64,000 bases of DNA. It comes from Bacillus sp. Marseille-P3661. Lineage in GTDB: Bacteria; Bacillota; Bacilli; Bacillales; Bacillaceae_J. Below the pieces are notes generated by a model. The model saw nothing but the letters and a program-made list of their open reading frames with translations, had not been told where the DNA came from and did no database searches. A program made the translations under genes and the position numbers. Where the stretch lies: contig NZ_LT965953.1 of assembly GCF_900240995.1 (NCBI RefSeq), forward strand, positions 889,303 to 953,302, in the 5' to 3' direction. Of this stretch, positions 18,664 through 27,894 are shown piece after piece. Positions within the stretch are counted from its first letter, which is position 1; each line of letters begins with the position of its first letter.

Positions 18664-18724
18664 CGTTTTCTTTGGTCTCCACATGCAGTCTCCAAGGATA
18701 AGAACGTAGGTTAAAAATATAGTT

Positions 18725-18760
18725 ATAAAAACAGCTGTACAATTTATCTGTACAGCTGTC
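18725..18760 (-). terminator. Terminator of the asparaginase gene
   Basis: A perfect 11-bp stem, ACAGCTGTACA with TGTACAGCTGT (18731-18741 with 18749-18759). The A's at 18727-18731 form a T-run on the minus strand. Confidence 0.7.
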
Positions 18761-18825
18761 TTTATACTTAATGAAATTATACTAGTGTTGCATTCAGTAA
18801 ATAACTATTTGATAGATCTGGTATT

Positions 18826-19908
18826 TTAATATTCTTTGAAATACTCTGCAATTTTCTCTGGATCATTTGTTTGTGTTAATGCCAGTGTCAGCAAAATTCG
18901 AGCTTTTTGAGGGTTTAATGAATCTGCACCAATACCAAAAGTTTTTGGTGACACAACTCCGTTTCCAACTCGTGAGGAGCGAACTAATACAACGCCTTGC
19001 TCTATTGCGTCTTTTGCACCTTCTTCGCTGGCATCAGACATAGACCCATTACCCGACCCTGCAACTACAATTCCCTTTGCCCCATTTTCTACTGCAGCAT
19101 CGTAAAAATGTCTACCATCACTTTGGTAACCATAGATTATATCTACCTTTGGTAACTCTTCAATACTAGTAATATCAAAAACTGACTCAGTCGTGTGTTT
19201 TTTCGTAGTTTCATTGAAAAAGTATGGTTTTCCTCCAACGAAAGCGCCTAGATATCCTTGTTCCATAGATTTAAACGTATCTAGCATTGTAGTATTCGTT
19301 TTTGTAACATATCGTGCAGCGCCAATGCGGTCATTTAACATAATAAATGCTCCTTTGCCCATTGCTTCTGGACTAGCAGCTAGTTTTACAGCATTAAATA
19401 AATTAAATGGACCATCAGCGCTCATGGCAGTAGCTGGTCTCATAGCACCGACAACAACAACTGGCTTGTCACTCTTTACGACGAGATTTAGGAAGTAAGC
19501 AGTTTCTTCCAGTGTGTCAGTTCCGTGTGTGACAACTACACCATCAATTCCTTCTTCATTTAATAATGTATTGATTCTTTTACCTAAATTTAGAAGAATA
19601 TCATTAGTAATATTCGGACTTCCAGTATTTGCAATCTGTTCTCCAGTAATATCTGCTATATCAGTTAACTCAGGAACAGCGGTAATAATAGAGTCTACGC
19701 CGATGGCCCCGGCTTTATAACCGGTAACATCTAGGTTAGAGGCGGCAGCCCCGGCAATCGTACCACCAGTTGCTAGAATTGCAATGTTTGGTAAATCTTG
19801 AACTTGTTCTGTAGCAGCATAAATAGAATTACTAGCAATTGGCGCAAACGAGGTTGAACCTACTAAAATAGATGTAGCTAAAATGATCGATCTAAACGGT
19901 TTCTTCAT
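18826..19908 (-). CDS. ansZ: Exported type II L-asparaginase (AnsZ-like)
   Basis: A 360-residue asparaginase with a signal peptide (about 1-32, ending SIYAAT), so it hydrolyses asparagine outside the membrane. Both catalytic threonine motifs are present: ILATGGTIAGAAAS near residues 45-58 and VVTHGTDTLEETAY near 124-137, with the third motif MRPATAMSADGPFN. The type II signature and the leader resemble B. subtilis AnsZ (YccC). Ribosome site TTGGAGG lies before the ATG. This gene is not part of the conserved yrv order; it is inserted between the 6S RNA gene and tcdA on the opposite strand. Confidence 0.93.
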   Translation of the reverse strand: MKKPFRSIILATSILVGSTSFAPIASNSIYAATEQVQDLPNIAILATGGTIAGAAASNLDVTGYKAGAIGVDSIITAVPELTDIADITGEQIANTGSPNITNDILLNLGKRINTLLNEEGIDGVVVTHGTDTLEETAYFLNLVVKSDKPVVVVGAMRPATAMSADGPFNLFNAVKLAASPEAMGKGAFIMLNDRIGAARYVTKTNTTMLDTFKSMEQGYLGAFVGGKPYFFNETTKKHTTESVFDITSIEELPKVDIIYGYQSDGRHFYDAAVENGAKGIVVAGSGNGSMSDASEEGAKDAIEQGVVLVRSSRVGNGVVSPKTFGIGADSLNPQKARILLTLALTQTNDPEKIAEYFKEY

Positions 19909-20178
19909 AATAATTCCTCCAATATATGTATGATGTTATTTATAATAACATCTGGTTGAAAATATTAGTTGTGTTATGTTATAAAACCTAACATGTTTTT
20001 TGCTGAAAAATAACTTTTTAACTTCTTGTTATTTATTACTTTTCCAATTAAAATAATAGGAAATGATATTTAGTTTCAGCAGTTTATAGCAATTAAATTT
20101 AATTTAATTGTTTTTCAAGTATGCAAGTTGGGTAAAACAATAGTAAAGATAAATTCGTTTTAGTGGAGTGTGAAACCA

Positions 20179-20943
20179 TTGTTGCATCAGTTTTCTAGAA
20201 ATGAATTGGCCTTTGGTAAAGAAGGCCTGGAATTATTGAAAAATAGTACAGTTGCAGTGTTAGGTATTGGCGGTGTGGGTTCTTTTTCAGCAGAAGCTTT
20301 AGCTAGGTCTGGTGTTGGGAGACTAATTCTAGTAGATAAGGATGTAGTGGATATTACGAATGTAAATCGTCAACTTATTGCATTATTATCTACTGTTGGA
20401 CAATCCAAAGCTGAATTGATGAAGGAGCGGATCGCTGATATTAATCCAGATTGTGAGGTTATTGCTCTTAAGATGTTTTATACAGAAGAAACGTATGAGC
20501 AATTTTTCAGTTATGGTATTGACTATGTTATCGATGCCTCAGATACAATTTCATATAAGATTCATTTAATGAAAGAATGCTTAAAGCGAAACATTTACAT
20601 AATTTCAAGTATGGGTGCAGCTAATAAAATGGATCCTACGCGTTTTAGAATCGTTGATATTTCTAAAACTCATACAGATCCAATAGCCAAAGTTATCCGA
20701 ACTAGACTACGTAAAGAAGGGATCACCAAAGGTATTAATGTTGTATTTTCGGATGAAAGTCCAATTGTTATCCGTGAAGATATACGTCAAGAAATCGTTG
20801 ACGAAAATGCCCCGATCCGAAAAGCGAAAATGCCACCTGCCTCTAATGCATTTGTTCCATCTACCGCAGGATTAATAATGGCTGGCCATATTGTGAGTAA
20901 AATTGTAAGCAGTATTAAAATTAATAGGGTAAAACCTGAATAA
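20179..20943 (+). CDS. tcdA: tRNA threonylcarbamoyladenosine dehydratase TcdA (YrvM)
   Basis: A 254-residue E1-like (ThiF/MoeB family) enzyme that cyclises t6A37 in ANN-decoding tRNAs to ct6A using ATP. The Rossmann motif GIGGVGSFSAEALARSG, the adenylation loop VDITNVNRQ and the late PPASNAFVPSTAGL segment fit TcdA. I chose the TTG at 20179 (MLHQFSRNELA, as in B. subtilis YrvM), which sits 10 bases after GGAG; the GTG at 20170 is too close to that site. It lies downstream of 6S RNA, as in B. subtilis, apart from the inserted asparaginase. Confidence 0.9.
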   Translation: MLHQFSRNELAFGKEGLELLKNSTVAVLGIGGVGSFSAEALARSGVGRLILVDKDVVDITNVNRQLIALLSTVGQSKAELMKERIADINPDCEVIALKMFYTEETYEQFFSYGIDYVIDASDTISYKIHLMKECLKRNIYIISSMGAANKMDPTRFRIVDISKTHTDPIAKVIRTRLRKEGITKGINVVFSDESPIVIREDIRQEIVDENAPIRKAKMPPASNAFVPSTAGLIMAGHIVSKIVSSIKINRVKPE

Positions 20944-20956
20944 CCTAATAATATAA

Positions 20957-20990
20957 AAAATAAGCAACAGATAATTCTGTTGCTTATTTT
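20957..20990. terminator. Bidirectional terminator between tcdA and the RsfA-like gene
   Basis: AAATAAGCAACAGA and TCTGTTGCTTATTTT form a perfect stem around TAA. It has A's on the left and T's on the right and lies between two convergent genes. Confidence 0.8.
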
Positions 20991-21652
20991 GCAATTTGTT
21001 CGATAGATGTTTCATCATTCACAGTGATAGATTTAGAAGGTCGACTGTCTTCATTAATAACTAACTTCCGTGCACGGTCCATAATTTGGACCAGTGACTG
21101 ATAATCTTCTTGAATTAACGCATTTTGTTCTTTTAGACGTTTTAATTTCTTTTCAAGGTTTATTTTTTCTTCTTGTAGAGTTGTGTTTTCTCTATTCAAT
21201 CTTTGATTTTCAGAACGTAGACTATGAGAGTTTAATCCTTTAATCTTAATATTTTGTAAATATAAAATAACAGAGTCTAAGGAAATTTCATTTGACATTT
21301 CAATATTACTAGTAGTTGATTCGAGACTTTCAATTTTGTCATGCTCTCTTTGTAGAACGATTTCATTTGCAGTTCTTTGTGATTGTGTATTATTTGTAAA
21401 ATGTTGCGACTGGTGGGCTAATGCTCTCTTCATCTGTTTTCGCTGTTTTTTTGCTAGTTGTACAGCTTGTTCATATTTTTGACGAACCTCGGCATTCCAG
21501 CGAAAACCGCAAGCCGCGGCTGTTCGATTCAGTTTGTCACCGACCTCTTCAAAGGCATTTAATTGCGTGCTGCCTTCGCGCACATGTCTTAATACTGTTT
21601 CAGCTAATAGTAGATCATCTTCATGTGACCATGCATCTTGTCTAACTTTCAT
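20984..21652 (-). CDS. RsfA-family transcription factor (prespore regulator type)
   Basis: A 222-residue protein. The frame is open further upstream, but the ATG at 21652 with GGGGGTAA in front gives [20 protein letters not shown], the typical RsfA/YlbO N-terminus. Residues 5-65 form a Myb/SANT-like DNA-binding domain with conserved [21 protein letters not shown]. The C-terminal half, about 130-205, is a long coiled coil ([22 protein letters not shown]). RsfA tunes sigma-F-dependent prespore genes in B. subtilis. It is downstream of rarA on the same strand with a 154-bp gap. Which paralogue it is cannot be fixed here. Confidence 0.85.
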   Translation of the reverse strand: MKVRQDAWSHEDDLLLAETVLRHVREGSTQLNAFEEVGDKLNRTAAACGFRWNAEVRQKYEQAVQLAKKQRKQMKRALAHQSQHFTNNTQSQRTANEIVLQREHDKIESLESTTSNIEMSNEISLDSVILYLQNIKIKGLNSHSLRSENQRLNRENTTLQEEKINLEKKLKRLKEQNALIQEDYQSLVQIMDRARKLVINEDSRPSKSITVNDETSIEQIAK

Positions 21653-21806
21653 AAGGTTACCCCCAATTACTAGATTGTATTTATTAATTACATTTTGCCC
21701 AGATTTATAATCGTTATACTTTCGATAAAAAGCTATTTTTATAGAGGAGATAATATAATATAAAAAAAAAGAAAAAGCATGGCTGTTAAGCCACACTTTC
21801 ACGTTG

Positions 21807-23105
21807 TTAGTTTAGTTTTTTTTGTTGCTCTGCTTTAAGTTTGTTATACAGTTTCATATACTTTTCCTCTTGTCCTGCTTCGATTGGCTCGTAAAATTGA
21901 GAATGCTTTAATTCATCAGGTAAATATTGCTGAGGTAACCAACCACCAAACTTACCAATCTGATAATCATGTGGATATTTATATTCTAGGCCCCGTCCGA
22001 GCTTTTTGGCGCTTTCGTAATGGGCATCTTTTAAGTGAATAGGTATTTCTATTTGTTTTCCGCTTCTGATTAACTCCATAGCATGATTAATGGCCATGTA
22101 AGCCCGATTTGATTTTGGTGATAGACATAATTCTATGACAATATTAGCAAGTGGTATTCGGCCTTCAGGAAAACCTAGTCGTTCTGCAGCCTGAATTGCA
22201 GCTACTGCACGTTCCCCCATTTCTGGTCTGGCGAGACCGACATCTTCATAAGCCACACATAAAATTCGCCGTGAGATTCCTATTAAATCTCCTGCTTCGA
22301 TAAGTAATGCCATATAAAGAATGGCCGCATCTACATCACCGCCACGTAATGACTTATGAAAGGCGCTTAACGTGTCATAATGCGCATCACCATCTTTATC
22401 TATATTTATATCATTTTTTGAAATTGCATTTTTAACAGACTCAATCGTAATTTCTATATTATTTTGTTCATTAGTTTCAGCTGTTAAAAAAGCAACCTCT
22501 AATTTATTTAATGCATTTCTTAAGTCACCGCCGCTCATTTCAGCAATAAACTCTAACGTTTGCATTGAAGTTGAAATATTATATTGACCTAAGCCATTTT
22601 CATAATCTTCAATTGCTCTGCTTAAGCCCAACATAATTTCTTCCTTGTTCAATGGCTTTAATTCGAAGATTTGACAGCGTGAGCGAATTGCTGGATTGAT
22701 ATTATGATAAGGATTTTCACTAGTTAATCCAATTAAGATTAATAGCCCATTTTCAATATAAGGCAACAAAAATTCAATTTGGGTTTTACTAAACCGATGC
22801 AACTCATCAACACAAAGTACAATGGTCTCTTGTAAGTCGTTCGCTTCTTTAACAACTGTTTCAAGATCTTTCTTATTATTTGTAACTGCATTTAACTTTC
22901 TAAATGGCAGTGCAAGTGAACCCGCAATAGCGTTTGCAATTGAGGTTTTCCCTATCCCGGGCCGACCATATAAAATCATGGATGATAGCATGCCTTTTTC
23001 AATCATTTGCGAGAGCGGTTTTCCTTCTTTTAATAAATGTCCTTGTCCAATGACTTCTTCAATTATTGCCGGTCTCATTCGGTAAGCAAGAGGTTCATGT
23101 CTCAT
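21807..23105 (-). CDS. rarA: Replication-associated recombination protein RarA (MgsA)
   Basis: A 432-residue AAA+ ATPase of the clamp-loader-like family acting at stalled replication forks. Walker [10 protein letters not shown] is near 47-55 and Walker [12 protein letters not shown] near 94-104. The sensor region LTSENP and the C-terminal tetramerisation domain (from about 235, with [19 protein letters not shown]) are intact. The ATG is preceded by GGTTGGAGTG. B. subtilis yrvN sits in the same place beside tcdA and cymR. No truncation is seen. Confidence 0.95.
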   Translation of the reverse strand: MRHEPLAYRMRPAIIEEVIGQGHLLKEGKPLSQMIEKGMLSSMILYGRPGIGKTSIANAIAGSLALPFRKLNAVTNNKKDLETVVKEANDLQETIVLCVDELHRFSKTQIEFLLPYIENGLLILIGLTSENPYHNINPAIRSRCQIFELKPLNKEEIMLGLSRAIEDYENGLGQYNISTSMQTLEFIAEMSGGDLRNALNKLEVAFLTAETNEQNNIEITIESVKNAISKNDINIDKDGDAHYDTLSAFHKSLRGGDVDAAILYMALLIEAGDLIGISRRILCVAYEDVGLARPEMGERAVAAIQAAERLGFPEGRIPLANIVIELCLSPKSNRAYMAINHAMELIRSGKQIEIPIHLKDAHYESAKKLGRGLEYKYPHDYQIGKFGGWLPQQYLPDELKHSQFYEPIEAGQEEKYMKLYNKLKAEQQKKLN

Positions 23106-23321
23106 AATATCACTCCAACCTTAATTCAAGTTCTGACATTATCCTAACATAAATTAAACCTTTTATTTCAAAAATGATCAATCTCGTGCTAAAATATCTT
23201 ATCTAAGAAAAATGCAAAACATAGTGTGATTTTTGAGTAAGCAGATAAGGTGTTGGTTGTATTGTAATATAGGTTTTATAGACAGCAGGATTAGACAAAA
23301 ATAAAGGGAGAAGGGTTTAGC

Positions 23322-23993
23322 TTGTTAGCACAAAAAAGAAAAAAACCATCAATAGTGCAATGGCTTATATTTTTCGTTGGATTATTGGTAATGTCGTTTG
23401 GAATCGTATTAACTATCAAGGCTAATCTTGGAGCAGCACCGTGGGATGTACTTCATGTTGGCTTAAACAAACAATTTGGACTTACAATTGGTACTTGGTC
23501 GATTATTGTGGGTGTCATTATATTGAGTACCACTTCCTTGCTTTCAAAATCATTGCCACAGCTTGGAGCATTTCTAAATATGATGTTAGTTGGTGTTTTT
23601 ATCGATATGTATTTATTATTACCGTGGCTAAAGACACCTGATACAGTAATAGGGCAAGTGATTATGTTTATAGCAGGAATTGTGGTCCTTGCATATGGGA
23701 TGTCATTTTATATTTCCGCAAACTGCGGTGCCGGACCTCGAGACAGTCTAATGCTTGTATTAATGGAAAAAACAAAAATCAAAGTTCAATGGATTCGATT
23801 AATTATGGAAGTAGTTGTTTTATCTGTTGGCTGGCTCCTAGGCGGGCCTGTTTTCATTGGTACCATCATTTTTTGCATAATAATCGGACATATTACTGGA
23901 TTTGCATTACCACAATGTAGAGTTCTGGTGGAACATATCCTACATTCACATAATCATAATCATCCAGTTAAACAGACAGCACTGACCAAATAA
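23322..23993 (+). CDS. YczE/YyaS/YitT-family membrane protein
   Basis: A 223-residue polytopic membrane protein with about five hydrophobic helices. The family signatures TIKANLGAAPWDVLHVG and SANCGAGPRDSLM are both present; they form the repeated halves of the YczE family, whose transport substrate is unknown. The tail is histidine-rich (HSHNHNH). The start is TTG at 23322 after GGGAGAAGGG. It is divergent from rarA and upstream of cymR; B. subtilis does not have it at this point, so its role here is unclear. Confidence 0.8.
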   Translation: MLAQKRKKPSIVQWLIFFVGLLVMSFGIVLTIKANLGAAPWDVLHVGLNKQFGLTIGTWSIIVGVIILSTTSLLSKSLPQLGAFLNMMLVGVFIDMYLLLPWLKTPDTVIGQVIMFIAGIVVLAYGMSFYISANCGAGPRDSLMLVLMEKTKIKVQWIRLIMEVVVLSVGWLLGGPVFIGTIIFCIIIGHITGFALPQCRVLVEHILHSHNHNHPVKQTALTK

Positions 23994-24124
23994 AATTTTT
24001 GCATAGAAGACTGAAAAAGGTACAATCGTACAAGATTGGTTAATTCATGTTATAATAACGTTGGCTTTTAGTAGCGGGGAATAAAATAAAGAGACTACAA
24101 AAAACTGGTATATGAGGTGAGGAT

Positions 24125-24541
24125 GTGAAGATATCCACTAAGGGACGATATGGCCTAACAATTATGATTGCTTTAGCCAAAAAGAACGGTGAAGGCCCAA
24201 TCCCTCTTAAAAATATTGCAAAAGAACATGATTTGTCCGAGCATTATTTAGAGCAACTGATCGCTCCTTTACGAAATGCAGGCTTAGTTAAAAGTGTAAG
24301 GGGTGCATATGGTGGTTATATTTTAGCAAGAGAAGCTGAAAATATTACAGCAGGTGATATCATAAGAGTTCTTGAAGGCCCAATAAGCCCTGTTGAGGTT
24401 TTAGAAGATGAGGAGCCTGCGAAAAGACAATTATGGATAAAAATCCGCGATGCAGTAAAAGATGTATTAGATACAACAACTCTTCATGACCTGGCAACAT
24501 ATGAAGGGGATAATAATGAATCTTATATGTTTTACATTTAA
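24125..24541 (+). CDS. cymR: Rrf2-family cysteine metabolism repressor CymR
   Basis: A 138-residue winged-helix regulator. CymR with CysK represses sulfur-assimilation genes when cysteine is plentiful. The N-terminal MKISTKGRYGLTIMIALA, recognition helix LSEHYLEQLIAPLRNAGLV and wing VRGAYGGY are typical, and there are no Fe-S cysteines, as expected for CymR rather than IscR. The start is GTG at 24125, preceded by GAGGTGAGGAT. A TGTTATAAT extended -10 lies at 24049-24056. It heads the cymR-iscS-mnmA operon conserved in bacilli. Confidence 0.92.
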   Translation: MKISTKGRYGLTIMIALAKKNGEGPIPLKNIAKEHDLSEHYLEQLIAPLRNAGLVKSVRGAYGGYILAREAENITAGDIIRVLEGPISPVEVLEDEEPAKRQLWIKIRDAVKDVLDTTTLHDLATYEGDNNESYMFYI

Positions 24542-24556
24542 TAAGCAGGTGAAATT

Positions 24557-25708
24557 ATGCAACAACCTATTTACTTAGACCACGCAGCCACAACTCCAAC
24601 TCATCCGGAGGTTGTGGCTGCAATGATTCCTTATATGACTGAGAACTTCGGTAATCCATCAAGCGTGCATGTTTATGGACGCCGGTCTCGTCATGCCATA
24701 GACGAGGCAAGATCTTTTATTGCCAAAACGATCGGTGCACATGAAAATGAGATCATATTTACTAGTGGTGGAACTGAGTCGGACAATATGGCTCTGCAGG
24801 GAATAGCCAAAGCATACTCTGAAAAAGGTAAGCATATTATTACCACTTCAATTGAACATCATGCTATCCTTCATACTTGTCAACAATTAGAAAATGAGGG
24901 TTATGAAATAACGTATTTAGATGTCAACGAAAGTGGCGAAATTGACCTTGACCAATTAAGAGCTGCAATAAAAGATACAACCATTTTAGTATCTATTATG
25001 TTTGGAAATAATGAAGTTGGCACAATTCAGCCTATTAAAGAAATAGGAGATATAATCTCTAGTCACAATATTATCTTTCATACCGATGCTGTACAGGCTT
25101 TTGGAATACAATCTATCGATGTTAATAAATTGCATATTGACTTAATGTCTGTTTCAGCTCATAAAATAAATGGACCAAAAGGTATCGGCTTTTTATATGT
25201 TAGAAATGGAATAAAATTAATACCACGTCAATTTGGCGGAGAACAAGAACGGAAACGCCGTGCGGGTACAGAAAATGTTGCGGGCATTGTAGGATTAAAA
25301 GCAGCCTTAACAATTTCTCAACAGCAAATGGAAGAAAAAGTAGAGCTATACAACCAATTTAAACAGCGAATGACCGAGGTCTTTCAACAAGAAAATATTG
25401 AATTCAGCATTAATGCTAACGAAGCAAAAGCTGTATTGCCGCATGTTTTTAATGTTGCTTTTAAAGGGACGAATGTTGAATCAATGCTTGTGAACCTTGA
25501 CCTAGCTGGAATTGCTGCATCAAGTGGTTCAGCTTGTACAGCAGGCTCAGTTGACCCTTCCCATGTATTAGTCGCGATGTTTGGGCGTGACTCGGAAAGA
25601 ATTGTATCATCAATCAGGTTTAGTTTTGGACTTGGTAACACACTTGAACAAATTGAAGAATCGGCTTATGAAATTGTAAAAATAGTAAGAAGATTAGTTT
25701 CGAAGTAA
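24557..25708 (+). CDS. iscS: Cysteine desulfurase (IscS/YrvO type)
   Basis: A 383-residue PLP enzyme of the NifS/IscS class, taking sulfur from cysteine as a persulfide. The PLP lysine is in SAHKINGPKGIGF (near residue 203), the PLP His in TSIEHHAILHT, and the catalytic Cys loop is SSGSACTAGSVDPSH (near 320). B. subtilis YrvO passes sulfur to MnmA for tRNA thiolation, and here too mnmA follows after 20 bases. It is co-directional with cymR, 15 bases upstream. Confidence 0.95.
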   Translation: MQQPIYLDHAATTPTHPEVVAAMIPYMTENFGNPSSVHVYGRRSRHAIDEARSFIAKTIGAHENEIIFTSGGTESDNMALQGIAKAYSEKGKHIITTSIEHHAILHTCQQLENEGYEITYLDVNESGEIDLDQLRAAIKDTTILVSIMFGNNEVGTIQPIKEIGDIISSHNIIFHTDAVQAFGIQSIDVNKLHIDLMSVSAHKINGPKGIGFLYVRNGIKLIPRQFGGEQERKRRAGTENVAGIVGLKAALTISQQQMEEKVELYNQFKQRMTEVFQQENIEFSINANEAKAVLPHVFNVAFKGTNVESMLVNLDLAGIAASSGSACTAGSVDPSHVLVAMFGRDSERIVSSIRFSFGLGNTLEQIEESAYEIVKIVRRLVSK

Positions 25709-25716
25709 CTAAGTAG

Positions 25717-26845
<1,129 letters not shown>

Positions 26846-26847
<2 letters not shown>

Positions 26848-26880
26848 CCTCAATTCTATATTGGATTGAGGTTTGCTTTT
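26846..26880 (+). terminator. Terminator of the cymR-iscS-mnmA operon
   Basis: AACCTCAAT (26846-26854) pairs with ATTGAGGTT (26864-26872), followed by TGCTTTT. The stem begins at the mnmA stop codon. Confidence 0.75.
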
Positions 26881-26940
26881 ATTGCAAACGGGGCTTTAGT
26901 CTTGTCCAGTTTCTATGCATTTCAGAGAAAGGATGATTTG

Positions 26941-27612
26941 ATGACTGATTATAATCAGCAGGGAATTCAATATATGCAGGAAGGAAAATACGAGGAGGCA
27001 GCAAAAATCTTTAATGAGGCGATTGCAGCTAATCCGAATGATCCTATTGCCTATATTAATTTCGGCAATTTATTAGCAGCAGTTGGTGAACCAGAACGTG
27101 CAATAGCATTTTTTAATAAAGCTATGGAAATAGATGACGAGATTGTCACAGCTTATTATGGAGCTGGAAATACGTATTACAATCAAGAGGATTATATAAA
27201 AGCAAAAGACATGTTTGAACAAGCTATAAAAAAAGGATTGCAAGAAGCTGATGTGTATTTTATGCTTGCGATGAGTCTGTTCCAATTAGGTCAAAATAAA
27301 TTAGCACTTCCATATTTTCAAAGGACAATTGAATTAAATGAATATGACGAGGATGCTTATTTTCAATATGGCCTATGTCTTGCTATGATTGAAATGATTG
27401 ATGAGGCCATTCCACAGTTCGAACGAACAATCGAACTTAATGAGGAGCATGCGGATGCCTATTATAATTTGGGTGTAGCATTTGCTTTTAAGGATCTAGC
27501 TGAGAAAGCTTTGGACATGTTTACAAAAGCGTTAGATATTCAGCCGGATCATTTCTTAGCTAATAATGGTAAAAAGAATATCGAGGTATTCTTAAAAACA
27601 AACGAAGCATAA
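26941..27612 (+). CDS. Tetratricopeptide-repeat protein (YrrB-like)
   Basis: A 223-residue protein built of about six TPR units of 34 residues (for example YEEAAKIFNEAIAANPNDPIAYIN and HADAYYNLGVAFAFKDLAEKA). It is soluble, without signal peptide or membrane helix, and probably a protein-interaction scaffold. The ATG at 26941 with GAAAGGATGAT upstream marks the start; a longer frame to 26866 has no ribosome site. B. subtilis yrrB, which has a known TPR structure, occupies the same place between mnmA and recD2. Its partner is unknown. Confidence 0.88.
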   Translation: MTDYNQQGIQYMQEGKYEEAAKIFNEAIAANPNDPIAYINFGNLLAAVGEPERAIAFFNKAMEIDDEIVTAYYGAGNTYYNQEDYIKAKDMFEQAIKKGLQEADVYFMLAMSLFQLGQNKLALPYFQRTIELNEYDEDAYFQYGLCLAMIEMIDEAIPQFERTIELNEEHADAYYNLGVAFAFKDLAEKALDMFTKALDIQPDHFLANNGKKNIEVFLKTNEA

Positions 27613-27894
27613 ATTTGGGCTAATATCCAGATGCAGCCCCTATACTTGCCTTTCGGGAAAAAGTAACCTTTAGCTAGAAAAGAGGAACCACCTCATATCC
27701 CTAGAGAAGAACACAACGCCACAGTCCGTGTACATTGTGACAGGATGTCGGGGGAGCAGATGCTTGTACTTCGGGAGGAGCAGGATGGCGAGGATTTTCC
27801 CGTTGATGACAAGATGTGAGCTGCTATTATGGAGAATATGGGCATGTGCGCCTTCGCTTTAATAACCACTCGGGAGATTTAAAGGGGAATAACT
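27613..27894 (+). other. GC-rich 282-bp intergenic region of unknown nature
   Basis: This spacer between yrrB and recD2 is visibly richer in G and C than its neighbours. An open frame without a good start runs from about 27669 to 27819. Its translation has HNATVRVHCDRMSGEQ and ends EEQDGEDFPVDDKM; an internal ATG with a possible GGAGCAG site would give a very short acidic peptide. It could be a decayed gene, a small protein or a structured RNA; I recognise none of these. Confidence 0.3.
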
